Shown in pieces: positions 26,804 through 34,292 of a DNA stretch of 64,000 bases; the stretch's first letter is position 1, and each line of letters starts with the position of its first letter. Below the pieces are notes generated by a model that was not told where the DNA came from, searched no databases, and saw only the letters and a list, made by a program, of their open reading frames with translations. The stretch covers positions 1 to 64,000 of the forward strand of contig JAFUIK010000016.1 of NCBI GenBank assembly GCA_017473955.1. Reading direction: 5' to 3'. A program made the position numbers and the translations under genes. The DNA is from Ruminococcus sp. (GTDB taxonomy: Bacteria; Bacillota; Clostridia; Oscillospirales; Acutalibacteraceae).

Positions 26804-27179
26804 CACTATACACAAACTCTTCTAATATGTTTCCGTCATTGTCAACGATAGCCAGAGTATTTTCATCCTTGATTTCAAATGTATATGTCTTTCCAATTGG
26901 TGCACTAGCTATTAGTGTTCCATCTTGAACAGTATACGTACCATACTCAGCATACGACATCGATGGACTAAAACTGTAAATAAACGTCATCTCCTCTGTA
27001 TCCAAGTAAAGACAAGGGTCGGCATTCCCCTTAAATTCTTCAGGAACTTCGATGTAACCCATACCTATGGAATCATAATTTCCTGTCTTTAACACGACTT
27101 CATCGTTATTCGTTCCACATCCACAAAACAATGTTGCAACACAAATAACAACTGCTAATAATAAGCTAATTTTTTTCAT
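26796..27179 (-). CDS. small lipoprotein, unknown function
   Basis: 127 residues from an ATG after GAGGTGATTTT. Seen: a lipoprotein signal peptide with a Cys-rich lipobox (TLFCGCG, about 17-23), then a beta-rich domain with a repeat of the type TYTVQDGTLIAS and IVDNDGNILEEF, similar in style to small surface lipoproteins that bind or shield. The stop codon lies inside the right repeat of the DUF559 cassette, so the natural C-terminus may have been changed by that insertion. Function not recognised. Confidence 0.75.
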   Translation of the reverse strand: MKKISLLLAVVICVATLFCGCGTNNDEVVLKTGNYDSIGMGYIEVPEEFKGNADPCLYLDTEEMTFIYSFSPSMSYAEYGTYTVQDGTLIASAPIGKTYTFEIKDENTLAIVDNDGNILEEFVYSEK

Positions 27180-27202
27180 AAAATCACCTCATTTACAAAC
27201 TA

Positions 27203-27616
27203 TCACGCATACCCATAAGTTACTAAAACCCACTCGCCGTCTTGTTCTCGACCTAGGTACCAATCCCAAGTGTAAATATCATTAGGAGTCCACGCACCGC
27301 CACCTTTTACTGGGGAACGAAACTCAGAATAAAACACAAGACAGTCAACAAACTCTTCTACATTATCGTCTTTAAGTGAGTTCACATATGACAGTTCATC
27401 AATGCATTTTTCGTCGCCTGCATATTCAAGGGAATACAAAACGCAACCGTCAAAAGAATGAAACTCATTTAACACAGCCTTAGCCGCAGACTCAATATCA
27501 TCGTTCGAATACATTTGCGACTCACCGTAATCTAAGGTATAGTCACTCGTCTTTGCACACGCAGTAAGCATAAATAAAGAAATGGCAATCAAAACAATGG
27601 CAATTATTCTTTTCAC
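27203..27616 (-). CDS. small lipoprotein, unknown function
   Basis: 137 residues from a GTG start with a GGAGTGGAGAA binding site. Lipoprotein signal with lipobox LTAC (Cys near residue 20). The mature part is short, acidic, with the segment DDIESAAKAVLNEFHSFDGCVLYSLEY and a C-terminal tryptophan-rich strand (WTPNDIYTWDWYLG, given as the motif WDWYLG). It precedes the other lipoprotein gene by 23 nt in the same direction, so the two are probably an operon. Function not recognised. Confidence 0.78.
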   Translation of the reverse strand: MKRIIAIVLIAISLFMLTACAKTSDYTLDYGESQMYSNDDIESAAKAVLNEFHSFDGCVLYSLEYAGDEKCIDELSYVNSLKDDNVEEFVDCLVFYSEFRSPVKGGGAWTPNDIYTWDWYLGREQDGEWVLVTYGYA

Positions 27617-27727
27617 TTCTCCACTCCCTCTCTCCTATATAAGAATAATAACACGCATAAGTGTTGAAATCTATAAATAAAATGTAAATATAAAGCTATA
27701 AACACAAAAATTTCCTACTAAAATTGG

Positions 27728-27756
27728 TTGACAACTCAAATACTCAAGATTATAAT
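27728..27756 (+). promoter_or_regulatory. consensus promoter of the T-box / aspS operon
   Basis: TTGACA, exactly 17 bp, TATAAT: a full consensus match. Transcription would start near 27763, at the 5' edge of the T-box leader. Confidence 0.85.
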
Positions 27757-27762
27757 GTACTA

Positions 27763-27975
27763 GTGAAGACTCGGCTTTTGTGGAAAGCCTAAAAGGGAGA
27801 GCACGTCATAGACTGAAAGCGTGCTTAAGGCGAGTAGTAAGTTTGGGAACACTTCATAGGAACACCTACATTTTAATAAAAAGCGGATGTGTTTTCACAT
27901 CAACACGGGTGGCACCGCGGGTTTTATCGTTTAACTCGTCCCGAGAATAGGCATACTATTCTCGGGATTATTTTT
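27763..27975 (+). promoter_or_regulatory. T-box leader of the aspS-gatC / gatA / gatB operon
   Basis: Seen: the T-box core GGGTGGCACCGCGGG (27907-27921), an upstream stem region, and an 11-bp terminator stem (CCCGAGAATAG, about 27941-27951, with 27957-27967) followed by a T-run. The antiterminator base after TGG is C, which would pair with a G discriminator; tRNA-Asp and tRNA-Asn both have G73, which fits the genes. I could not assign the specifier codon with confidence. Known mechanism: uncharged tRNA stabilises the antiterminator and lets transcription proceed. The 27617-28067 gap is otherwise promoter and a single REP. Confidence 0.88.
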
Positions 27976-28000
27976 TTGCAGAAACTTTGTAATACCACTT

Positions 28001-28028
28001 GTAGGGGCGACCATTGGTCGTCCGCCCA
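28001..28028. repeat. single family-A REP between T-box terminator and aspS
   Basis: GTAGGGGCGACCATTGGTCG and following bases form one REP palindrome (CGACCA/TGGTCG) with no inverted partner. Confidence 0.65.
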
Positions 28029-28067
28029 TCAAACAATAAACAATCCTTAATGGGAGGTAATAAATTT

Positions 28068-30143
28068 ATGTACAGAACACTATTTTGTAACGACATACGT
28101 GAGAGTCACGTTGGCTCTACTGTTAGTCTTGCAGGCTGGGTTGACGTTATCCGTGACCACGGTGGCGTTATCTTCGTAGACCTTAGAGACTACACAGGTA
28201 TCACACAGGTTGTCGTTCACGACGAAAAATTACTCGAAAATGTTAACCGCGAAACTGTTATTTCAGTAACAGGTGTGGTTGAAAAGCGTGACGCTGAAAC
28301 TGTCAACGAAAAAATTGCTACAGGTAACGTTGAGCTTGTTTGTGACACTTTAACAGTTCTCGGCAAAAGCACAAATATGCTTCCATTCGAGGTTTCAAAC
28401 TCTCGTGCTTCCAAGGACGAAATCCGTCTCAAGTACCGTTACCTTGATTTAAGAAATCCTAAGAACCACAACAATCTTGTTATGCGTTCTAAGATTATCC
28501 GTCATCTGCGTAACAAAATGGAGGAGAAAAACTTCCTTGATATGCAAACCCCGATTCTCACCGCATCATCCCCTGAGGGTGCTCGTGACTTCTTAGTACC
28601 ATCACGTAAACATCCTGGCAAGTTCTACGCACTCCCACAGGCTCCACAGCAGTTCAAGCAGTTACTTATGGTATCAGGCTTCGACCGCTACTTCCAGGTA
28701 GCTCCTTGTTTTAGAGATGAAGACGCACGTGCTGACCGCTCACCTGGTGAGTTCTACCAGCTCGACTTTGAGATGGCTTTTGCTACACAGGAAGAAGTTC
28801 TCGACATCTGCGAGGACGTAATCTACGATACATTCAAAACTTTCTCAGACAAGAAAGTTACTCCTAAGCCATTTAGACGTATCACATACGCTGACGCTAT
28901 GATGACATACGGCTCTGATAAGCCTGATTTACGCAACCCACTGACTATCTGCGACTTGACAGATTTCTTCGCTAATGTCGCTTTCCCTGCATTTAAGGGC
29001 AAGCCGGTGCGTGGTATCGTTGCTAACTGTCAGGGCAAATCTAAGAAGTTCTTTGAAGACTCCTTAAAATACGCTACATCTACAGAAGTAGGTCTTGGCG
29101 GTCTTGGTTACATCACACTTAAAGAGGGCGTATTCGCAGGCCCTATCGCTAAGTTCTTATCAGACGAGCAGAAAGTTGAAATCACTGAGCTTACAGGCGT
29201 TAAAGAGGGCGAAACACTCTTCTTCATCTGTGACGATAAGAAAAACGACACAGAGAAAAAGGCTGGCCACATCCGTACATGGTTAGCTTCCCCTTCACAG
29301 CTTGACTTAATCAGAGATGACGCATTTGAATTCTGCTTCGTTGTTGACTTCCCTATGTTTGAAGAAGACGAAGAAACAGGCGAAACAATCTTCACTCACA
29401 ACCCATTCTCTATGCCACAGGGCGGTATGGAGTCACTTCTTACAAAGAAGCCTGAGGAAGTTCTCGCTTACCAGTACGATTTAGTTTGTAACGGCATCGA
29501 GCTTGCATCAGGTGCTGTAAGAAACCACGATATCGAAATTATGAAAAAGGCGTTTGAAATCGCAGGCTACGAAGAGGATGAACTCAAAAAGCGTTTCAAC
29601 GCACTTTACACAGCGTTCCAGTACGGTGCACCGCCACACGCAGGTATGGCGCCTGGTATCGACCGTATGGTTATGCTCCTAACTGATGAAGAAAAAATCT
29701 TAGACGTTATCGCGTTCCCACTTAACGGCAACGCTCAGGATTTACTGCTCGGTGCTCCTAGTGAAGTTACAGACCAACAGCTTGAAGATGTTCACTTGCT
29801 CGGCAACGGCTCTGCTTTAGCTCACAGAGGTGCTAAGACTTCTGCAAAGGGCGGTAATGCAAACAAGCGTTCAACATTCTCAAACGCTCAGCAGTTAAAT
29901 CAGCTTTCACTTTCTGACGAAGAAGAAGCTGTTATGCAGGGCATTTTCGAGTCAATGAAGAAGAACGAAGAAGCTTTAAAAGCTGTTGACACAGAAAGCA
30001 CAGAGCCTATGGTTCACGTTATGGAAATGACAAACGTACTTCGTGAAGATGAACGCAAACAGCCGTTTAGCCGTGAGAGCTTACTCGAAAGTGCTCCACA
30101 GCGTAGCGACGACAGTTGGGTCATTCCACGACTTGTAAAGTGA
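28068..30143 (+). CDS. aspS: aspartyl-tRNA synthetase fused to a GatC-like domain
   Basis: 691 residues from the ATG at 28068, after GGGAGG; ordinary bacterial AspRS is about 590. Residues 1 to about 595 are a complete class II AspRS: OB-fold anticodon domain with IRDHGGVIFVDLRD, motif 2 FRDEDARADR, motif 3 APGIDRMVML, and the usual end QDLLLGAPSEV. After a short Ser/Lys/Asn-rich linker, residues about 613-691 match GatC: LSLSDEEE start, an LKAVDTESTEPMVHV block and NVLREDE with SRESLLESAP near the end. GatC normally is a separate protein of about 95 residues that holds GatA and GatB together. The His in RDHGG is a feature reported for non-discriminating AspRSs that charge tRNA-Asn with Asp. 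The fusion would tie mischarging to amidation. Confidence 0.93.
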   Translation: MYRTLFCNDIRESHVGSTVSLAGWVDVIRDHGGVIFVDLRDYTGITQVVVHDEKLLENVNRETVISVTGVVEKRDAETVNEKIATGNVELVCDTLTVLGKSTNMLPFEVSNSRASKDEIRLKYRYLDLRNPKNHNNLVMRSKIIRHLRNKMEEKNFLDMQTPILTASSPEGARDFLVPSRKHPGKFYALPQAPQQFKQLLMVSGFDRYFQVAPCFRDEDARADRSPGEFYQLDFEMAFATQEEVLDICEDVIYDTFKTFSDKKVTPKPFRRITYADAMMTYGSDKPDLRNPLTICDLTDFFANVAFPAFKGKPVRGIVANCQGKSKKFFEDSLKYATSTEVGLGGLGYITLKEGVFAGPIAKFLSDEQKVEITELTGVKEGETLFFICDDKKNDTEKKAGHIRTWLASPSQLDLIRDDAFEFCFVVDFPMFEEDEETGETIFTHNPFSMPQGGMESLLTKKPEEVLAYQYDLVCNGIELASGAVRNHDIEIMKKAFEIAGYEEDELKKRFNALYTAFQYGAPPHAGMAPGIDRMVMLLTDEEKILDVIAFPLNGNAQDLLLGAPSEVTDQQLEDVHLLGNGSALAHRGAKTSAKGGNANKRSTFSNAQQLNQLSLSDEEEAVMQGIFESMKKNEEALKAVDTESTEPMVHVMEMTNVLREDERKQPFSRESLLESAPQRSDDSWVIPRLVK

Positions 30144-30153
30144 GGTGTGTAAG

Positions 30154-31344
30154 ATGAAATATTATATGGCTAAAATTTCAGACAAAGGAACTGTTGCAGT
30201 TGATGATACTATCCTTGTAAAAGACGAATTATCTTGTGCAGGTTCTCATATATTAGACGGTTACAAACCGCTTTTCTCAGCAGAAGCTGTTGAGAGATTA
30301 ATTGCTAAAGGCTACGAAATCGCCGGTAAAACACACGTTGGAGAATTCGGTTTAGATTTAGTCGGCGAGTTTTCATACTACAATGAGCTTTCAAGTGGCG
30401 AAAGCTTAAAAGGCTCTGCCGCTGAGCTTGTTAAAAGTGGCGAGGTTAAAGCCGCTTTAGGTGTAGATATGAACGGCTCAACTCGTCGTGCTGCTGCATT
30501 ATCAGACGTTTCATTTTTAAAGCCTACTTACGGCACAGTTTCACGTTACGGTGTGATTTCTTGTGCGGCAAGCGGCGAGCAGGTTGGTGTTTACGCTAAA
30601 ACTGCTGACGATATCGCTGAGATTATGACAGTTATTGCTGGTAATGACACAAAGGACGGCACATCTTTAAGAGAGCAAAGCTACACATATGACTGTAATG
30701 AAGATATAAAGGGTTACAAAGTCTGCATCGTTAAAGAGCTTTTCGACAAAGCTGACGATAAAACAAAGGCAAACCTCACAGCATACGCAGAGAGCCTCAA
30801 AACTCAGGGTGTAGAAGTTGATTTAATCTCCCTTGATTTTGCAGATAACGCTAACACAGCTTGGCAGATTTTAATGTGTGCTGAGACTTGCAACAACGTT
30901 TCACGTTATGACGGTGTTAAATTCGGTCATAGAAGTGAAAATTATAGAAATATCGACGAGCTTTATGTAAACTCTCGTACAGAGGGCTTCAACTTCTTAA
31001 CAAAAACAGTTATCCTCTACGGTTCAGATGTTCTCTCAAAGCATCGCTACGCTGACTGCTACGACAAGGCACTTAGAGTAAGACGTCAGGTAGCTGACAA
31101 AATGAAAGAATTGTTTTCTAATTACGATGCTGTGCTCACTCCTGCTTGCACTAAAACAGAGTACGCACAGTACGATATAAAGGACGCTTTCACAAAAGTA
31201 TTTGACGAGAGCGTATTCACAGCAATCCCTAACCTAATCGGTACACCTGCTTTAGTTACAAATGGTGTACAGCTTATGGGTAGTCATTTTAGTGAGAGCA
31301 AATTACTCTCAATTGCAAAAAAGAGCGAAAGGACAGGTGAATAA
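30154..31344 (+). CDS. gatA: GatA-like amidase-family subunit, shortened and catalytically altered
   Basis: 396 residues from the ATG at 30154 (binding site AGGTG); normal GatA is about 485. The C-terminal two-thirds is recognisably GatA (LKPTYGTVSRYGVIS, a NNVSRYDGVKFGHRS block, NSRTEGF). The amidase triad is altered: the Lys of the usual IKDN motif reads VDDT unless a nearby VKDE takes its place, and the glycine-rich GGSSGGSAAA segment reads GESLKGSAAE, losing the cis-Ser. The nucleophile Ser remains (NGSTRRAA). The N-terminal helical part and a loop before the glycine segment are missing. The frame is open and the gene sits between aspS-gatC and gatB, so it is expressed with them. It may be a structural or unusual subunit, with active GatA encoded elsewhere. 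Confidence 0.85.
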   Translation: MKYYMAKISDKGTVAVDDTILVKDELSCAGSHILDGYKPLFSAEAVERLIAKGYEIAGKTHVGEFGLDLVGEFSYYNELSSGESLKGSAAELVKSGEVKAALGVDMNGSTRRAAALSDVSFLKPTYGTVSRYGVISCAASGEQVGVYAKTADDIAEIMTVIAGNDTKDGTSLREQSYTYDCNEDIKGYKVCIVKELFDKADDKTKANLTAYAESLKTQGVEVDLISLDFADNANTAWQILMCAETCNNVSRYDGVKFGHRSENYRNIDELYVNSRTEGFNFLTKTVILYGSDVLSKHRYADCYDKALRVRRQVADKMKELFSNYDAVLTPACTKTEYAQYDIKDAFTKVFDESVFTAIPNLIGTPALVTNGVQLMGSHFSESKLLSIAKKSERTGE

Positions 31345-31346
31345 TT

Positions 31347-32768
31347 ATGGCATATGAACTCGTAATCGGTCTTGAAACTCACGTTGAATTAAATACTAAG
31401 TCTAAAATCTTCTGCTCTTGCGGCGGACACTCTTCACCTATTGAGCCAAATGACTGTGTATGTCCTGCGTGCAGTGGTATGCCCGGTATGCTCCCTGTTA
31501 TGAACAAGAAAGTTGTTGAGCTTGCCGCAACAGCTGGTCTTATGCTCAACTGCGAGATTAACCGCTATACAACATTCGATAAGAAAAACTACTACTATCC
31601 TGACCTTCCTTGTGCTTACCAGATTACACAGCTCAACCACCCTATCTGCGTCAACGGCTTAGTTAAAGTTAAGACAGCACAGGGCGAGCGTGACATCAGA
31701 ATTAAGCAGATTCATATGGAAGAAGACGCAGGCAAGCTCGTTCACGGCGGTAACTCATCATTTGTTGACTTCAACCGTACATCAGTTCCGCTCATCGAAA
31801 TCGTTACTCAGCCTGACTTTAGATCACCTGAAGAGGTTGTAACATACCTTGGCAAGTTAAAGTCTATGTTTAAGTCAACAGGTATCTCAGAGTGCGAAGA
31901 AGGTGCTATGCGTTGTGACGTTAACATCTCAGTGCGTGAAGAAGGCACTGAAGAGTTCGGTGTTCGTACCGAGATTAAAAATATGGCATCATTCGAAGCT
32001 ATCGACCGTGCTATCCGTTATGAGGCTCAGCGTCATATGGATGCTCTTGAGTTTGGTACAGAAGAGCTTGTTCAGGAAACTCGCCGTTTCGACGATGTTA
32101 CAGGCAAGACATCAGCTATGCGTAACAAAGAGACCGAGGCTGACTATCGCTACTTCCCAGACCCTAACTTAATGCCAATCGTTATCGATGACGAGTGGCT
32201 CGAGCAGATTAAAGCTAACAAGCCTGTAGCTCTTGATGAAAAGGCTGAGGCTTACTCCGAGATGGGCATTTCCGACAAGGAAATCGCGATGCTCATGAGC
32301 GAGCACACAGTAGCAAAGCTCCTTGACGATGTTATCGCACTCGGCTGTAACGGTAAGGATGCCGCAGCGTGGATTTTAACTGACTGTGCTGGTATTTTAC
32401 GTAAAGCAGGCTTAAAGCTCAAGGATTTAGCTATCACAGCAGACGGCCTCTCTTTCCTCATCAAAAAGGTTGAAGAAGGAAAGCTTAACCGTGGTGCCGC
32501 TAAGAAAACTCTCATCGCTGTAATTGAGCAGGGTGCTGACCCAGTACAGTACTGCGACGAGCAGGGCTTCCTTGTTGAAGTTGACAACTCTATGATTGAG
32601 TCAGTTATTGACAAGGCTATTGAGTCTAACCCACAGGCAGTTGCTGACTACAAGTCAGGCAAAGAAAAAGCGTTAATGGCAATTTTTGGTGCTTGTATGA
32701 AAGAACTCAAAGGTAGCGGTGATCCATCTACAATCCGCACAATGCTTATCGAAAAACTCAAAAACTAA
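31347..32768 (+). CDS. gatB: aspartyl/glutamyl-tRNA amidotransferase subunit B
   Basis: 473 residues, usual length. Phosphorylates the acyl group of Asp-tRNA-Asn or Glu-tRNA-Gln and then amidates it with ammonia channelled from GatA. Seen: VIGLETHVELNTKSKIFC (about 5-22), zinc-site cysteines (CSCGG, CPAC), HMEEDAGKLVHGG (about 122-134), DFNRTSVPLIEIV, and a C-terminal YqeY-like tRNA-binding domain (about 400-473). All motifs expected of a working kinase/amidase subunit appear present, unlike the upstream gatA. Two nucleotides separate the genes. Confidence 0.95.
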   Translation: MAYELVIGLETHVELNTKSKIFCSCGGHSSPIEPNDCVCPACSGMPGMLPVMNKKVVELAATAGLMLNCEINRYTTFDKKNYYYPDLPCAYQITQLNHPICVNGLVKVKTAQGERDIRIKQIHMEEDAGKLVHGGNSSFVDFNRTSVPLIEIVTQPDFRSPEEVVTYLGKLKSMFKSTGISECEEGAMRCDVNISVREEGTEEFGVRTEIKNMASFEAIDRAIRYEAQRHMDALEFGTEELVQETRRFDDVTGKTSAMRNKETEADYRYFPDPNLMPIVIDDEWLEQIKANKPVALDEKAEAYSEMGISDKEIAMLMSEHTVAKLLDDVIALGCNGKDAAAWILTDCAGILRKAGLKLKDLAITADGLSFLIKKVEEGKLNRGAAKKTLIAVIEQGADPVQYCDEQGFLVEVDNSMIESVIDKAIESNPQAVADYKSGKEKALMAIFGACMKELKGSGDPSTIRTMLIEKLKN

Positions 32769-32775
32769 AATACAC

Positions 32776-32808
32776 AGGACCGCTGAAACTCGGCGGTCCT
32801 GCTATTTA
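32776..32808 (+). terminator. terminator of the aspS-gatA-gatB operon
   Basis: Stem AGGACCGC (32776-32783) with GCGGTCCT (32793-32800). The T-tract is weak (TATTTATC). Confidence 0.6.
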
Positions 32809-32810
32809 TC

Positions 32811-32956
32811 GTAGGGCACGGCATTTATGACATTCCGCCCACCCGCAATCACAATCCGTAGGGAACGGCGTTTATGACGTTCCGCGTGCAACTGCACTAA
32901 AAAAGCCTCCATCAATTGAGAAAGGTGGCAAAATCCCCGATTTTTACGGAGGGAGA
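32811..32956. repeat. two tandem family-A REPs plus a family-B repeat
   Basis: GTAGGGCACGGCATTTATGAC (32811 on, given in part) and GTAGGGAACGGCGTTTATG (32868 on) are direct copies. They are followed by a family-B variant at 32902-32956 that starts AAGCCTCC and ends TACGGAGGGAG. Its end serves as the ribosome binding site of the next gene. Confidence 0.7.
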
Positions 32957-32966
32957 GAAAATTTAT

Positions 32967-34112
32967 ATGACAATAAAATTATACGAAAATGATGCTTACA
33001 TAAAAGAATTTGATGCGACAGTTCTTTCTTGTGACGAGTGCAAAAACGGCTATCTTGTAACACTCGACCAAACCGCTTTCTTCCCTGAGGGAGGCGGACA
33101 GCAAGCAGACAAAGGCACTATAAACGATGTCGATGTCCTTGACGTCCAGATAAAGGACGAAATCATCACCCACAAGGTTCATAAGCCGTTTGAAGTCGGC
33201 ACAACCGTCAGCTGTAAAATTGACTGGGAGACTCGTTTTGCTCGTATGCAGGGTCACACTGGCGAGCACTTAGTGTCAGGCATCATCAACACAATGTTTG
33301 GCTACGATAACCTCGGCTTTCATATGAGCGAAAAGACAATGACTCTTGACCCTAGCGGACTTCTGACCCCTGATGACATCAAAGAGGTTGAAAGACGAGC
33401 TAATATGGCAGTATACGAAAACAAAGCCGTCACAGCCTACTACCCTGACCCTGAAAAACTCCCTACTCTTAACTACAGAAGTAAGCTCGATTTAACCGAG
33501 GGTGTGCGTTTAGTCACAATCGACGGCTATGACACTTGTGCGTGCTGTGCTCCTCACGTTAAGAGCACAGGCGAAATCGGACTCATCAAAATCATCGACT
33601 TCATCCAGTACAAGGGCGGTATGCGACTGACTATGGTCTGTGGTATTAACGCTTTTGAGGACTACTGTGCACTGCACGATGACTCAAAAAAGATGATGAA
33701 CCTGCTCTCAGCTTCTCGTGATAAGGTGCTCGAGTTTGTAGTGAGAGACCACGATGTAATCGGCTCACAAAAAGCTGAAATCAACCGCCTGAATGCAGAG
33801 CTGTCAAAAGCTAACCTCGAAATCGTAACTGTTTCAAACAGCCTGTGCGGTTTCACAAAGGGTGCGTCATTTGACGATATGCGAGCACTTGTCAACGAAA
33901 ACATCGACAAAGCAGAGTTTGTCGCATTTTTCAGCGAGGGTGACAACGGCGACTATTCATACATCATATCAAGCCAAACCGCTGATGTGCGTGATACTGT
34001 CAAAGCTTTAAACGCAAAGTTTTCAGGCAAAGGCGGTGGCAGACCAAACTACGCTCAAGGAAAGATTGTCGCAGATAAACAGTCTGTCATCGACTTCTTT
34101 GAAAATCAATAA
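32967..34112 (+). CDS. alanyl-tRNA editing protein (AlaX-like, with DHHA1 domain)
   Basis: 381 residues from the ATG at 32967. The binding site GGAGGGAG lies at the end of a family-B repeat. Trans-editing proteins of this type hydrolyse Ser-tRNA-Ala or Gly-tRNA-Ala. Seen: an AlaRS second-additional-domain fold with the zinc motif HTGEH (about 99-103) and CCAPH (about 192-196), FPEGGGQ (about 35-41), and a C-terminal DHHA1-like part with FSGKGGGRPNYAQG (about 351-364). No aminoacylation domain. An ordinary member of the long AlaX class. Confidence 0.92.
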   Translation: MTIKLYENDAYIKEFDATVLSCDECKNGYLVTLDQTAFFPEGGGQQADKGTINDVDVLDVQIKDEIITHKVHKPFEVGTTVSCKIDWETRFARMQGHTGEHLVSGIINTMFGYDNLGFHMSEKTMTLDPSGLLTPDDIKEVERRANMAVYENKAVTAYYPDPEKLPTLNYRSKLDLTEGVRLVTIDGYDTCACCAPHVKSTGEIGLIKIIDFIQYKGGMRLTMVCGINAFEDYCALHDDSKKMMNLLSASRDKVLEFVVRDHDVIGSQKAEINRLNAELSKANLEIVTVSNSLCGFTKGASFDDMRALVNENIDKAEFVAFFSEGDNGDYSYIISSQTADVRDTVKALNAKFSGKGGGRPNYAQGKIVADKQSVIDFFENQ

Positions 34113-34126
34113 AATATGTCACACCC

Positions 34127-34284
34127 GTAGGGGTCGGCGACTCGACGACCCGCGTGCGACAGCACCCACAGATTACAACCCGTCGGGTACGGCATTTATG
34201 ACGTACCGAAAATATCATAGCACAACAAAAGCCCTGAGTTTTCACTCAGGGCTTTTTATTCGGACGAATACTGTTCGCCCCTAC
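34127..34284. repeat. long family-A element enclosing a terminator
   Basis: Begins GTAGGGG (34127) and ends CCCCTAC (34284). Contains the GTCGGCGACTCGACGACC hairpin, a second REP half, and the terminator at 34227-34256. Fills most of the 180-nt gap. Confidence 0.65.
34227..34258. terminator. bidirectional terminator between AlaX and GH3 genes
   Basis: A 12-bp perfect stem AAAAGCCCTGAG (34227-34238) with 34245-34256, flanked by A and T runs on the two sides, between convergent genes. Confidence 0.85.
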
Positions 34285-34292
34285 AATAAATA

